Of a DNA stretch of 60,000 nucleotides, positions 11,401 to 24,480 are shown one piece after another (position 1 is the stretch's first letter; every line of letters starts with the position of its first letter). The notes beneath the pieces are model-generated. The model ran no database searches and had not been told where the DNA came from. It was given only the letters and a program-made list of their open reading frames with translations. The DNA lies in NCBI GenBank assembly GCA_012295275.1, contig CM022666.1, positions 11,197,077-11,257,076 of the forward strand, written 5' to 3'. The translations under genes and the position numbers were made by a program. The stretch is from Chrysomallon squamiferum (taxonomy: Eukaryota; Mollusca; Gastropoda; Neomphalida; Peltospiridae).

Positions 11401-14400
11401 TACCTTTAAGAACTAAGGAAGCAAGAGAATTAAAGTAAACAACTACGTAAATAATTTACCCTAAGTAAGCAAGAAAGGCCAGTAGTAGTGTAAATAATTA
11501 CCTAAGAAAGGAGAGAAATGTAATTAAGTACATTAACAATTACCTAAGTAAGAAAGAAAGAAAGTAAATACATAAATAATTAGATAACTAAGAAAGAAAC
11601 CTGGTAATTCATAAATAATTAACTAAGTAAGCATGAATGTAAGTAATTATGTGTAAAATAATTACCTAACTAAGAAAGAAAGCAAGATAAGTACAAATGG
11701 TTACCTAAAAGCAAGAAAGAAACAAGTACATTATAATTACCTAAGAAAGAAAGAATGTAAGTAATTAATAATTACCTAAGAAATTAAGAATGTAAATAAC
11801 TAAATAATAATTACCTAAGAAAGAAAGAAAGTAAGTAAGTACGTAAACAATTACCTAAGTAAGAAAAAAAGTAAGTAAAATAATTACCTAAGTAAGAAAG
11901 AAAGCTAGTAAATAATTAACTAAAGTAAGAAAGAATATAAGTAACTATGTGTATAATTACCTAAGTAAGAAAGAAACGAAGTAAGTAATGTAGTAATTAC
12001 CTAAGAAGTGATTATGTAAATTACTAATTACCTAAGAAAGAAAGAAAGTAAGTAAGTACATAAATAATTACCTAAGTAAGAAAGAAAGTAAGTAAGTACG
12101 TAAAAAATTCCTAAATAATTAAAAGAAAGTAAGCAAGTAAATAATACCTAAAAAGTAAATAATAAGTAGATATGTGTATAATTACCTAAGAGAAAGAAAA
12201 GGAAGTAAGTACGTAAATAATTACCTAAGTAAGAAAAGAATGTAATTAAGTACGTAAAAAAATTACCTAAGCAAGTAAGAAATAAGTAAGTACATTAGTA
12301 ATTACCTAAGAAAGAAAGAAAGTAAGTAAATAAATGCGTAAATAATTACCTAAGTAAGAAAGAAAGTAAGTAAGTACGTAAATAATTACCTAAGTAAGGA
12401 AGTAAGCTATAAGTACGTAAATAATTACCTAAGTAAGAAAATGTAAAGTAAGTACGTCTGTAATTACCTAAAGTAAAGCAAAAGAAAGGAAGTAAGAACG
12501 ACAATAATTACCTTAAGAAAGTGAGAATGTAATAATAACTAACTATGTTAACAATTATCTAAGAAAGAAAGAAAAGCAAATAAAGTACATAAATAATTAC
12601 CTAACTAAGCAAAAAACCTGGTAATTTCGTAAATCATTACCTAAGTAAGAATGAAAGCAAAAGTAAGTAGATAATTACTTTGCTAACTAAGCAAGAAATA
12701 TGATAATTTCCTAAATAATTACCTAAGTAAGAAGAAGGCCAGTCAGTATGTAAAAATTATCTATGCAAGTAAGAATGTAAGTAAGCACATTAGTAATTAC
12801 CTAAGAAAGAGAAGAAAGTAAATAAATACGTAAATAATTACCTAAGTAAGAAAGAAAGTAAGTAAGTACGTAAATAATTACCTAAGTAAGCAAGTAAGCT
12901 GGCAATTACGTAAAATAATTACCTAAGTAAGAAATAATATAAGTAATTATGTGTATAATTACCTAAAGTAAGAAAGAAAGCAAGTAAGTACGTCAATAAT
13001 TACCTTAGCAAGTAAGAATGTAAATAACTGTTAAAGAATTACCTAAGAAAGAAAGAAAGCAAGTAAGTACGTAAATAATTACCTAAGTAAGAAAGAAAGT
13101 AAGTACGTAATATAATTACCTAAGTAAGAAAGTAAAGCTAGTAATTATGTAAAAAATTACCTAAGTAAGAAAGAATATAAGTAACTATGTGTAATAATTA
13201 CCTAAGTAAAGAAAGAAAGGAAGTAAGTACATTTAATTACCTGAGAAAGTGATAATTAAATAAGTACGTAAATAATTACCTAACTAAAAGCAAGAAGAAC
13301 GTAAAGGAAGTACATTAAATAATTATGTAAGAAAGACAGAAAGTAAATAAGTTAGTAAATAATTACCTAAGTAAGAAAGAAAGTAAGTAAGTACGTAAAT
13401 AATTACCTAAGTAAGGAAGTAAGCTGGCAGGTACGTAAATAATTACCTAAGTAAGATAGAATGTAAGTAAGTACGTCTGTAATTACCTAAGTAAGCAAGA
13501 AAGGAAGTAAGAACGACAATAATTACGTTAGAAAGTGAGAATGTAATTATGTACGTTAACAATTATCTAAGTAAGAAAGAAAGCAAGTAAGTACATAAGT
13601 AATTAGCTAACTAAGCAAAGAACCTGGTAATTTCGTAAATCATTACCTAAGTAAGCATGAAAGCAAGTAAGTACATAAGTACTTTGCTAACTAAGAAAGA
13701 AATATGGTAACTTCGTAAATAGTTACCTAAGTAAGCAAGAAGGCCAGTCAGTATGTAAAACATTGCCTATGCAAGTAAGAATGTAAGTAAGCACATTAGC
13801 AATTACCTAAGAAAGAAAGAAAGTATGTAAATACTAAATAATTCCCTAAAGAAGAAAGTAAGTCAGTAGGTATATAATTACCTAAGTAAGCAAGTACTCT
13901 ACTAATTACTTAAATAAGTATCTAAGTAAGATATAATATCAGTAATTATGTGTATAATTACCTAACTAAGAAAGAAAGCAACGAAGTACATCAATAGTTA
14001 CCTCAGCAATTAAGAATGTAAATAACTACATTACTAATTACCTAAGAAAGAGGGAAAGTAAATAAGTACGTAAATAATTACCTAAGTAAGAAAGAAAGTA
14101 AGTAAGTACGTAAATAATTACCTAAGTAAGGAAGTAAGCTAGTAGATAGGTAAATAACTACTTAAGTAGGAAAGAATATAAGTAACTATGTGTATAATTA
14201 CCTAAGTAAGCAAGAAAGGAAGTAAGTACGTCTTTAATTACCTAAGTAAGTGATAATGTAATTAAGTACGTAAATAATTACCTAAGCAACTAAGAACGTA
14301 AGGAAGTACATTAGTAATTACCTAAGAAAGACAGAAAGTAAATAAGTACGTAAATAATTACCTAAGTAAGAAAGAAAGTAAGTACGTAAATAATTACCTA

Positions 14401-17400
14401 AGTAAGAAAGAAAGTAAGTCAGTACGTAAATAATTACCTAAGTAAGCAAAGAACTAATTAACATAAATAAGAATATGTAAGTAAGATATAATACCTCAGT
14501 AATTGTGTGTATAATCACCTAAGAAAGAAAGCAACAAGAAGTACATCAATAATTACCTCAAGCAAGTAAGAATGTAAATAAGTACATTACTAATTACCTA
14601 AGAAAGAGGGAAAATAATTACCTAAGTAAATAAGTACGTAAACAATTACCTAAGTAAGAAAAGAAAGTAAGTAAATGTACGTAAATAATTACCTAAGTAA
14701 GGAAGTAAGCTGGCAGGTACGTAAATAATTACCTAAGTAAGATAGAATGTAAGTAAGTACTGTAATTACCTCAGTAAGGAAGAAAGCAAGTAAGAACGAC
14801 AATAATTACGTTAGAAAGTGAGAATGTAATTATGTACGTTAACAATTATCTAACTAAGAAAGAAAGCAAGTAAGTACATAAGTAATTAGCTAACTAAGCA
14901 AAGAACCTGGTAATTTCGTAAATCATTACCTAAGTAAGCATGAAAGCAAGTAAGTACATAAGTACTTTGCTAACTAAGCAAGAAATATGATAAACTTCGT
15001 AAATAGTTACCCAAGTAAGGAAGAAGGCCAGTCAGTATGTAAAACATTGCCTATGCAAAGTAAGAATGTAAGTAAGCACATTAGCAATTACCTAAGAAAG
15101 AAGAGAAAAGTATGTAAATACTAAATAATTCCCTAAGTAAGAAAGAAAGTAAGTCAGTAGGTATATAATTACCTAAGTAAAGAAGTAAACTAATTACTTA
15201 AATAAGTATTAAGTAGTAAGATATAATATCAGTAATTATGTGTATAAAGGAACTAACAAAACAAATTAAAGCAAAAGAAGTACATCAATCGTTAATAATT
15301 ACCTCAGCAATTAAGAAAGTAAAATAACTACATTACTAATTACCTAAGAAAGAGGGAAAATAAATAAGTAAAGTAAATAATTACCTAAGGTAAGAAAGAA
15401 AGTAAATAAATCCTTAGGTAAATAATTACCTAAGTAAGGAAGTAAATAATTACTAGTGAGATAAGTAAATAACTATCTATGTAAGAAAGAATATAAGTAA
15501 CTATGTTATAATTACTTAAGAAAAAAAAAAAAAAAAGTAAGTACGTCTTTAATTACCTAAGTAAGAAAGAAAGTAATTAAGTACGTAAATAATTACCTAA
15601 GTAAGAACGTAAGGAAGCAGGTATTAGTAATTAATTAAGAAAGACAGAAAGTAAATAAGTGTCTGTAATTACCTAAGTAAGCAAGAAAGGAAGTAAGAAC
15701 GGCAATAATTACGTTAGAAAGTGAGAATGTAATTATGTACGTTAACAATTATCTAACTAAGATAGAATGTAAGTAAGTACGTCTGTAATTACCTAAGTAA
15801 GCAAGAAAGGAAGTAAGAACGACAATAATTACGTTAGAAAGTGAGAATGTAATTATGTACGTTAACAATTATCTAACTAAGAAAGAAAGCAAGTAAGTAC
15901 ATAAGTAATTAGCTAACTAAGCAAAGAACCTGGTAATTTCGTAAATCATTACCTAACTAAGCATGAAAGCAAGTAAGTACATAAGTACTTTGTTAACTAA
16001 GCAAGAAATATGATAACTTCGTAAGTAGTTACCTAAGTAAGCAAGAAGGCCAGTCAGTATGTAAAACATTGCCTATGCAAGTAAGAATGTAAGTAAGCAC
16101 ATTAACAATTACCTAAGAAAGAAAGAAAGTATGTAAATACTAAATCATTCCCTAAGTAAGAAAGAAAGTAAGTCAGTAGGTATATAATTACCTAAGTAAG
16201 CAAGTACTCTACTAATTACTTAAATAAGTATGTAAGTAAGATATAATATCAGTAATTATCTGTATAATCACCTAAGAAAGAAAGCAACGAAGTACATCAA
16301 TAGTTACCTCAGCAAGTAAGAATGTAAATAACTACATTACTAATTACCTAAGAAAGAGGGAAAGTAAATAAGTATGTAAATAATTACCTAAGTAAGAAAG
16401 AAAGTAAGTAAGTACGTAAATAATTACCTAAGTAAGCAAGAAAGGAAGTAAGTACGTCCTTAATTACCTAAGTAAGTGATAATGTAATTAAGTACGTAAA
16501 TAATTACCTAAACAACTAAGAACGTAAAAGCAATTAGTAATTACCTAAGAAAGACAGAAAGTAAATAAGTATTACCTAAATACCTAACAAAGTAAGTACG
16601 TAAGTAATTACCTAAGTAAGGAAGTAAGCTGGCAGGTACGTAAATAATTACCTAAGTAAGATAGAATGTAAGTAACTACGTCTGTAATTACCTAAGTAAG
16701 CAAGAAAGCAAGTAAGAACGACAATAATTACGTTAGAAAGTGGGACTGTAATTATGTACGTTAACAATTATCTAACTAAGAAAGAAAGCAAGTAAGTACA
16801 TAAGTAATTAGCTAACTAAGCAAAGAACCTGTGTATAATCACCTAAGAAAGAAAGCAACGAAGTACATCAATAGTTACCTCAGCAATTAAGAATGTAAAT
16901 AACTACATTACTAATTACCTAAGAAAGAGGGAAAGTAAATAAGTACGTAAATAATTACCTAAGTAAGAAAGAAAGTAAGTAAGTACGTAAATAATTACCT
17001 AAGTAAGCAAGTAAGCTAGTAGATACGTAAATAACTACTTAAGTAGGAAAGAATATAAGTAACTATCTATATCATTACCTAAGTAAGCAAGAAAGGAAGT
17101 AACTACGTCCTTAATTACCTCAGTAAGTGATAATGTAATTAAGTACGTAAATAATTACCTAAGCAACTAAGAACGTAAGGAAGTACATTAGTAATTACAT
17201 AAGAAAGATAGAAACTAAATAAGTACGTAAATAATTACCTAAGTAAGAAAGAAAGTAAGTCAGTACGTAAATAATTAGCTAAGTAAGGAAGTAAGCTGGC
17301 AGCTACGTAAATAATTACCTAAGTAAGATTGAATGTAAGTAAGTACGTCTGTAATTACCTAAGTAAGCAAGAAAGGAAGTAAGAACGACAATAATTATGT

Positions 17401-20400
17401 TAGAAAGTGAGAATGTAATTATGTACGTTAACAATTATCTAACTAAGATAGAATGGTAAGTAACTACGTCTGTAATTACCTAAGTAAGCAAGAAAGCAAG
17501 TAAGAACGACAATAATTACGTTAGAAAGTGGGAATGTAATTATGTACGTTAACAATTATCTAACTAAGAAAGAAAGCAAGTAAGTACATAAGTAATTAGC
17601 TAACTAAGCAAAGAACCTGGTAATTTCGTAAATCATTACCTAACTAAGCATGAAAGCAAGTAAGTACATAAGTACTTAGCTAACTAAGAAAGAAATACGG
17701 TAATTTCGTAAATAATTACCTAAGTGAGCTAGAAATCCAATCAGTATGTAAAAAATTACCTATGCAAGTAAGAATGTAAGTAAGCACATTAGCAATTACC
17801 TAAGAAAGAAAGAAAGTATGTAAATACTAAATAATTCCCTAAGTAAGTAAGAAAGAAAGTCAGTAGGTACATAATTACCTAAGTAAGCAAGTACTCTACT
17901 AATTACTTAAATAAGTATGTATGTAAGATATAATATCAGTAATTATGTGTATAATCACCTAACTAAGAAAGAAAGCAACGAAGTACATCAATAGTTACCT
18001 CAGCAAGTAAGAACGTAAATAACTACATTACTAATTACCTAAGAAAGAGGGAAAGTAAATAAGTACGTAAATAATTCCCTAAGTAAATAATTCCTTAAGT
18101 AAGAAATGTAATTAAGTACGTAAATAATTACCTAAAACTAAGAACCTAATTAAGCACCTAAGAAAGACAGAAAGTAAGTAATCTACTAATTACCTAATTA
18201 AGCAAGTAATCTACTAATTACGTAAACAAGTATATAAGTAAGATATAATATAAGTAACTATGTGTATAATTACCTAGGTAAGAAAGAAAGCAAGGAAGTA
18301 CATCAATAGTTACCTGAGCATGTAATTAAGAGTTTAAGAAAATACATTAGTAATTACCTAAGAAAGACAGAAAGCAAATAAGTACGTAAATAATTACCTA
18401 AGTAAGAATGAAAGCCAGTAGATACGTAAATAATTACTTAAGTAAGAAAGAATATAAGTAACGATGTGTATAATTACGTAAGTAAGCAAGAAAGCAAGTA
18501 AGTACGTCATTAATTACCTAAGTATGTGAGAATGTAAGCAAGTACGTAAATAATTACCTAAGCAAGTAAGAATGTAAGAAAGTACATTAACTATTACCTA
18601 TGACAGACAGAAAGTATGGAAGTACCTAAATAATTATCTAAGTATGAAAGAAAGTAAGTAAATATGTAAATAATTACCGAAGTGCTAAGTAAGAAAGAAT
18701 GTAAGTACGTTAATAATTACCTAAGTAAGAAAGAAAGTATGTAAGTACGTAAATAATTACCTAAGTGAACAAGTAATCTAGAAACTATTTAAATAATTAT
18801 CCTAGAAAGAAATAATATTAGTAACTATATGTATATTTACCAAAGTAAACAATAAAGCAAGTAAGTACGTCATTAATTACCTAATTAAGTGAGAATGTAA
18901 GTACGTTAACAATTATCCAAGTAAGAAAGAAAGCAAGTACACAACTACTTAACTAAGCAAGAAATATGGTAATTCTGTAAATAATGACCTAAGTAAGCGA
19001 GAAATCAAGTAAGTAGGAAATAATTACATAAGCCAGAAAGAATGTAAGCAAGTACATTAGCAATTTCCCAAGAAACAATGAAATTAAGTAAGTACGTAAA
19101 TAATTACATAAGTAAGCAAGTATGCTAGTAAGAATGTAAATAATTACCTATCAAAGAAAGAATGTCAGTCACTGTTTATAATTACCTACGTAATCAAGAA
19201 AGCAAGTAAGTACGTCAATAATTACCTAAGTAAGTTAGAATATAAGTAAGTACGTTAACAGTTAATCTAAGTTAGAAAGAAAGCTATTTAGTACATAATT
19301 AAGCAAAGAAAATAGTAATTTCGTTAATAATACCTAAGTAAGCAAGAAAGGAACTAAGCACCTAAATAATTACCTAACCGAATAAGAATGTAAGTACATT
19401 AGCAATTACCTAAGAAAGAAAAAAGTACGTAAATAATTACCTTAGTAAGCAAGTAAGCTAGTAAGTACATAAATAATTACCTAAGTAAGAAAGAATGTAA
19501 ATAAGTATGTGTATAATTACCTAAGTAAGGAAGAAATCAAGTAAGTACGTCGATATTTACCTAAGAAATTGAGAATGTAAGTAAATACGTAAAGAATTAT
19601 CTAAGTAAGAATGAAAGCAAGTAAGTACATCAGTAGTTAGCTAACAAAGAAAGGAACCTGGTAATTTCGTAAACAATTACCTAAGTAAGCAAGAAAGCAA
19701 GTAAGTAGGTCAATTATTACCTAAGTAAGAATGTATGTAAGTACATTAGCAATTACCTAAGAAAGAAAGAAAGAAAGAAAGAACGTAAATAATTACCTAA
19801 GTAACAAAGAAAGTAAGTAAATACGTAAATAATTACCTAAGAAAGCAAGTAAGCTAGTAAGAATGTAATTAATTATCTAAGTAAGAAAGAATGTAATTAA
19901 GTACGTGTATAATTACCTAAGTAAGCAAGAAAGCAAGTAAGTAGGTCAATTATTACCTAACTAAGAATGTAGGTAAGTATGTTAACAATTTTCTAAGGAA
20001 GAAAGAAAGTACGAAAAAAAATTACCTATGTAAACATGCAAGCTAGTAAGTACGTAAATAATTACTTAAGTAACAAAGAATGTAAGTAACTACGTGTATA
20101 ATTATCTAATTAAGCAAGAAATCAAGTATGTCTATAATTACGTAAGTAAGTGACAATGTAAGTAAGTACGTTAACAGTTATCAAAGTAAGAAAGAAAGCA
20201 AGTAAATACATAAGTAATTAGCTATCTAAGCAATGAACCTGGTAATTTCGTAAATAACTACCTAACAAAGCAACACAGCAAGTAATTACGTAAATAATTA
20301 CCTAAGCAAGAAAGAATGTAAGTAAGTACATTATCAATTACCTGAGTAAGAAATTAAGTACGTATATAATTATCTATGTAAGAAAGTAAGTAAGTACGTA

Positions 20401-23400
20401 AATAATTACCTAAGTAATCTGCTAAGCTAGCAAGTACGTAAATAATTACCTAGGTAAGAAAGAATGTAAGTAACTATGTGTATTCGTACCTAAGTGAGCA
20501 AGAAAGCAAGTAAGTACATCAATAATTACCTAAGTAAGTGAGAATGTAAGTAAGTGCGTTAACAATTATCTATGTAAGAAAGAAAGCAGGTAAGTACATA
20601 AGCACTTAGCTAACTAAGCAAGGAACTTGTTAATTCCGTAAATAATTACCAAAGTAATCAAGAAAGCAAGTAAGTACGTAAATAATTACCTAAGCAAGTA
20701 AAAATGAAAGTAAGTACATTAGCAATTACCTAAGAAACAAAGAAAGTAAGTACGTACCTATAAGAAAGAAAGTAAGTAAGTACGTAAATATCTGCCTAAG
20801 TAAGAACAAATGTAAGTAACTATGTGTATAATTATCTAAGTAAGCAAGAAAGCTTGTAAGTAGGACAATAATTACCTAAGTAAGTGAGAATGTAAGTAAG
20901 TGCGTTAACAATTAATCGAAGTTAGAAAGAAAGCTAGTAAGTACATAATTAAGCAAGGAACCTGGTATTTTCGTAAATAATTACCTAAGTAAGCAAGAAA
21001 GCAAGTAAACACCTAAATAATTACCTAAGCAAATAAGAATGTAAGTACATTAGCAATTACCTAAGAAAGAAAGAAAGAAAGAAAGAAAGTACATAACTAA
21101 TAACTTAAATAAGAAAGAAAGAAAGAATATAAATAATTATCTAAGTAAACAAGTAAGTTAGTAAGTACATAAATAATTACCTAAGTAAGAAAGAATGTAA
21201 GTAAGTACGTTTATAATTATCTAAGTAAGAAATCAAGTAAGTACATAAGTAGTTAGCAAACAAAGCAAGGAACCTGGTAATTTCGTAAATCATTACCACA
21301 GTAAGCATGAAACCAAGTAAGTACATAAGTACTTAGCTAACTAAGCAAGAAATATGGTAACTCTGTAAATAATGACCTAAGTAAGCAAAAAATCAAGTAA
21401 GTAGGAAATAATTACATAAGCAAGAAAGAATGTAGGTAAGTACATTAGCAACTACCTAAGAAAGAAATATAGTAAAAATATGTAAATAACTACCTCAGTA
21501 AGAAAGAAAGTAAGTACCAAAATAGTTACCTATGTATGCAAGTAACCTACTAATTACGTAAATAAGTATCTAAGTAAGACAGAATATAACTATGTGTATA
21601 ATTACCTAAGTAAGCAAGTAAGCAAGTAAGTACGTAAATAATTACCTAAGCAAGTAAGAATGTAAGTACATAAGCAATTACCTAAGACAGACAGAAAGTA
21701 AGTACCTAAATAATTATCTAAGTAACAAAGAAAGTAAGTATGTATGTAAATAATTATCTAAGTAAGAAAGAATGTAAGTACGTTAATAATTACCTAAGTA
21801 GAAAAGAAAGTATGTAAGTACGTAAATAATTACCTTAGTAAGCAAGTAATCTAGAAACTAGTTAAATAATTATCTAAGAAATAAGTAGTTTAAGTAACTC
21901 TATGTTTAATTACCAAAGTAAACAAGAAAGCAAGTAAGTACGTCAATAATTACCTAAGTAAGTGTGAATGTAAATAAGTACCTTAACAATTACCTAAGAA
22001 ACAAAGAAAGTAAGTACATAAATAATTACCTAAGTAACTATGTAAGCTAGTAAGTACGTAAATAATTACTTAAGTAAGAAAGAATGTAAGTCAGTACGTG
22101 TATAATTACCTAAGTAAGCAAGAATTCAAGTAAGTATGTCTGTAATTACCTAAGTAAGTGACAATGTAAGTAAGTACGTTAACAGTTATCTAAGTAAGAA
22201 AGAAAGCAAGTAAGTACATAAGTAGTTAGCTATCTAAGCAATGAACCTGGTAATTTCGTAAATAAATACCTAACTAACCAAGACTCCAAGTAATTACTTA
22301 AATAATTACCTAAGCAAGAAAGAATGTACATAAGTGCATTAGCAATTACCTGATTAAGAAACTAAGTAAGTACGTATATTATTATCTATGTAAGAAAGAA
22401 AGTAAGTACGTAAATAATCACCTAAGTATTCTGCTAAGCTAGTAAGTACGTAAATAATTATCTAGGTAAGTAACTATTTGAATTCGTACCTAAGTGAGCC
22501 AGAAAGCAAGTAAGTACGTCAATAATTACCTAAGTAAGTGAGAATGTTGTAAGTACGTTAACAATTATCTAAGAAAGAAAGCAAGTAAGTACATAAGCAC
22601 ATAGCTAACAAAGCAAGGAACCTGGTAATTCCGTAAATAATTAGCAAAATAATCAAGAAAGCAAGTAAGTACATAAATAATTACCTAAGAAAGAAAGAAT
22701 GTAAGTAAGTACGTGTATAATTAACTAAGTAAGCAAGAAATCAAGTAAGTACATAAGTAGTTAGCTAACAAAGCAAGGAACCTGGTAATTTCGTAAATCA
22801 TTACCTCAGTATGCATGAAACCAAGTAAGTACATAAGTACTTTGCTAACTAAGCAAGAAACGCGGTAATTTCGTAAATAATTACCTAAGTAAGCAAGAAG
22901 GCCAGTCAGTATGTGAAAAACTACGTATGCAAGTGAGAATGTAAGTACATTAGCAATTACCTAAGAAAGAAATAAAGTAATAAATATGTAAATAATTATC
23001 CTAAGTAAGCAAGAAAGCAACAATTACCTAAGTAAGATAGAATGTAAGTAAGTACAATTACCTAAGTAAGCAAGAAAGCAAGTAAGAACGACAATAATTA
23101 CGTTAGAAAGTGAGAATGTAATTATGTACGTTAACAATTATCTAACTAAGAAGGAAAGCAAGTAAATACATAAGGAATTAGCTAACTAAGCAAAGAACCT
23201 GGTAATTTCGTAAATCATTAACTAAGTAAGCATGAAAGCAAGTAAGTACATAAGTAATTAGATAACAAAGCAAGGAACCTGGTAATTACCTAGGTAAGCA
23301 AGAAAGCAAGTAAGTACGTAAATTATTACCTACGCAATTAGTAATGTAAGTAAGTACATTAGCAATTACCTAAGAAAGAAAGAAAGAAAGAAAGACAGTA

Positions 23401-24480
23401 AGAACGTAAATAATTACCTAAGTAACAAAGAAAGTAAATACGTAAATAATTACCTAAGTAAGCAAGTAATCTAGTAAGAATGTTATTAATTACCTAAGTT
23501 AGTCAGAATGTGAGTACGTTAACAATAATCTAAGTAAGAAAGAAAGCAAGTACGTAAATAATTACCTAGTTAAGATAGAATGTAATTAAGCACGTGTATA
23601 ATTACCTAAGTAAGCAAGAAAGCAAGTATGTAGGTCTATAATTACCTGAGAATGTAAGTACGTTAACAATTATCTAAGTAAGAAAGAAAGCAAGTACATA
23701 AGTACTTAGCTAACTAAGCAAGGAACATGGTAATTTGGTAAATAATTACCTATGTAAGCAAGAAAGCAACTAAGTATGTAAATAATTACCTAAGCATGAA
23801 AGAAAGTGAGTACGTAATTTATCACCAAAGTAAGTAAGAAAGAACGTAAATAATTAGCTAAGAAAGAAAGATCGTAAGTACGTAAATAATTACCTAAGAA
23901 AGAAAGGAAGGAAGTAACTACTGAATGATTAGCTAAGAAAACAAGAACGTGATTAAATAAGTAAATAATTACCTAAGTAAGTAAGAAAGGAAGGAAGTAA
24001 CTACTGAATGATTAGCTAAGAAAACAAGAACGTGATTAAATAAGTAAATAAATACCTAAGTAAGTAAGGGAGGAAGTATGTTCGTAAGTAATTAACTAAG
24101 TAAGTAACAAAGTAAGTAGGTAGGTAAAATAATTACCTAAGAAAGAATGAAATTAACTTGGTAAGTAAATAATTACCTAAGTAACAAAGAAAGTAAGTAT
24201 ATTCTTAAATTATTATTTATGTAAGTAAGAAGGAAAGTAAGTATGGAAATAACTACCAAAGTAAGAGAAAAAGGAAGGAAGTAAATAATTACCTAAGTAA
24301 GAAAGTAAGTACTTATGTAATTACCTAATTAAGAAATAAAGTAAGTGAGTAAATAGTTACCTATGTCAGTGAGAAAGTAAGTAAGTACGTAAATAATTAC
24401 CTAAGTAAGTATGAAAGTAAGTACGCATATAATTAGCTAAGAAAGAAATAACGTAAGTATGAAAATAATTACATAAGCTT
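8500..24480. repeat. 16-kb minisatellite of ~40-bp units (AATAATTACCTAAGTAAG family) with higher-order repeats
   Basis: About 400 diverged units follow each other with few breaks. A typical unit reads AATAATTACCTAAGTAAG, then an AAGAAAG stretch, then TAAGTAAGTACGTA. Recurrent variants include ACATTAGCAATTACC, ACGTTAACAATTATC, ATGTGTATAATTACC and a form with AACCTGGTAATTTCGTAAAT. These variants recur in the same order, so blocks of roughly 1.0-1.8 kb repeat. The marker GGCCAGTCAGTATG appears near 9641, 10983, 12737, 13742, 15027, 16048 and 22901. A 120-bp (three-unit) block is duplicated in tandem at 15660-15880 and again at 17330-17560. TAA stops in every unit leave no open frame of any length. 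Units are most diverged at the right edge (23.8-24.48 kb), as is usual at satellite margins. Confidence 0.95.

Noticed and set aside
8500-24480. A CRISPR-like array (regular short repeats)
   Set aside because: The units are contiguous and mutually similar throughout, with no unique spacers, and the genome is animal.
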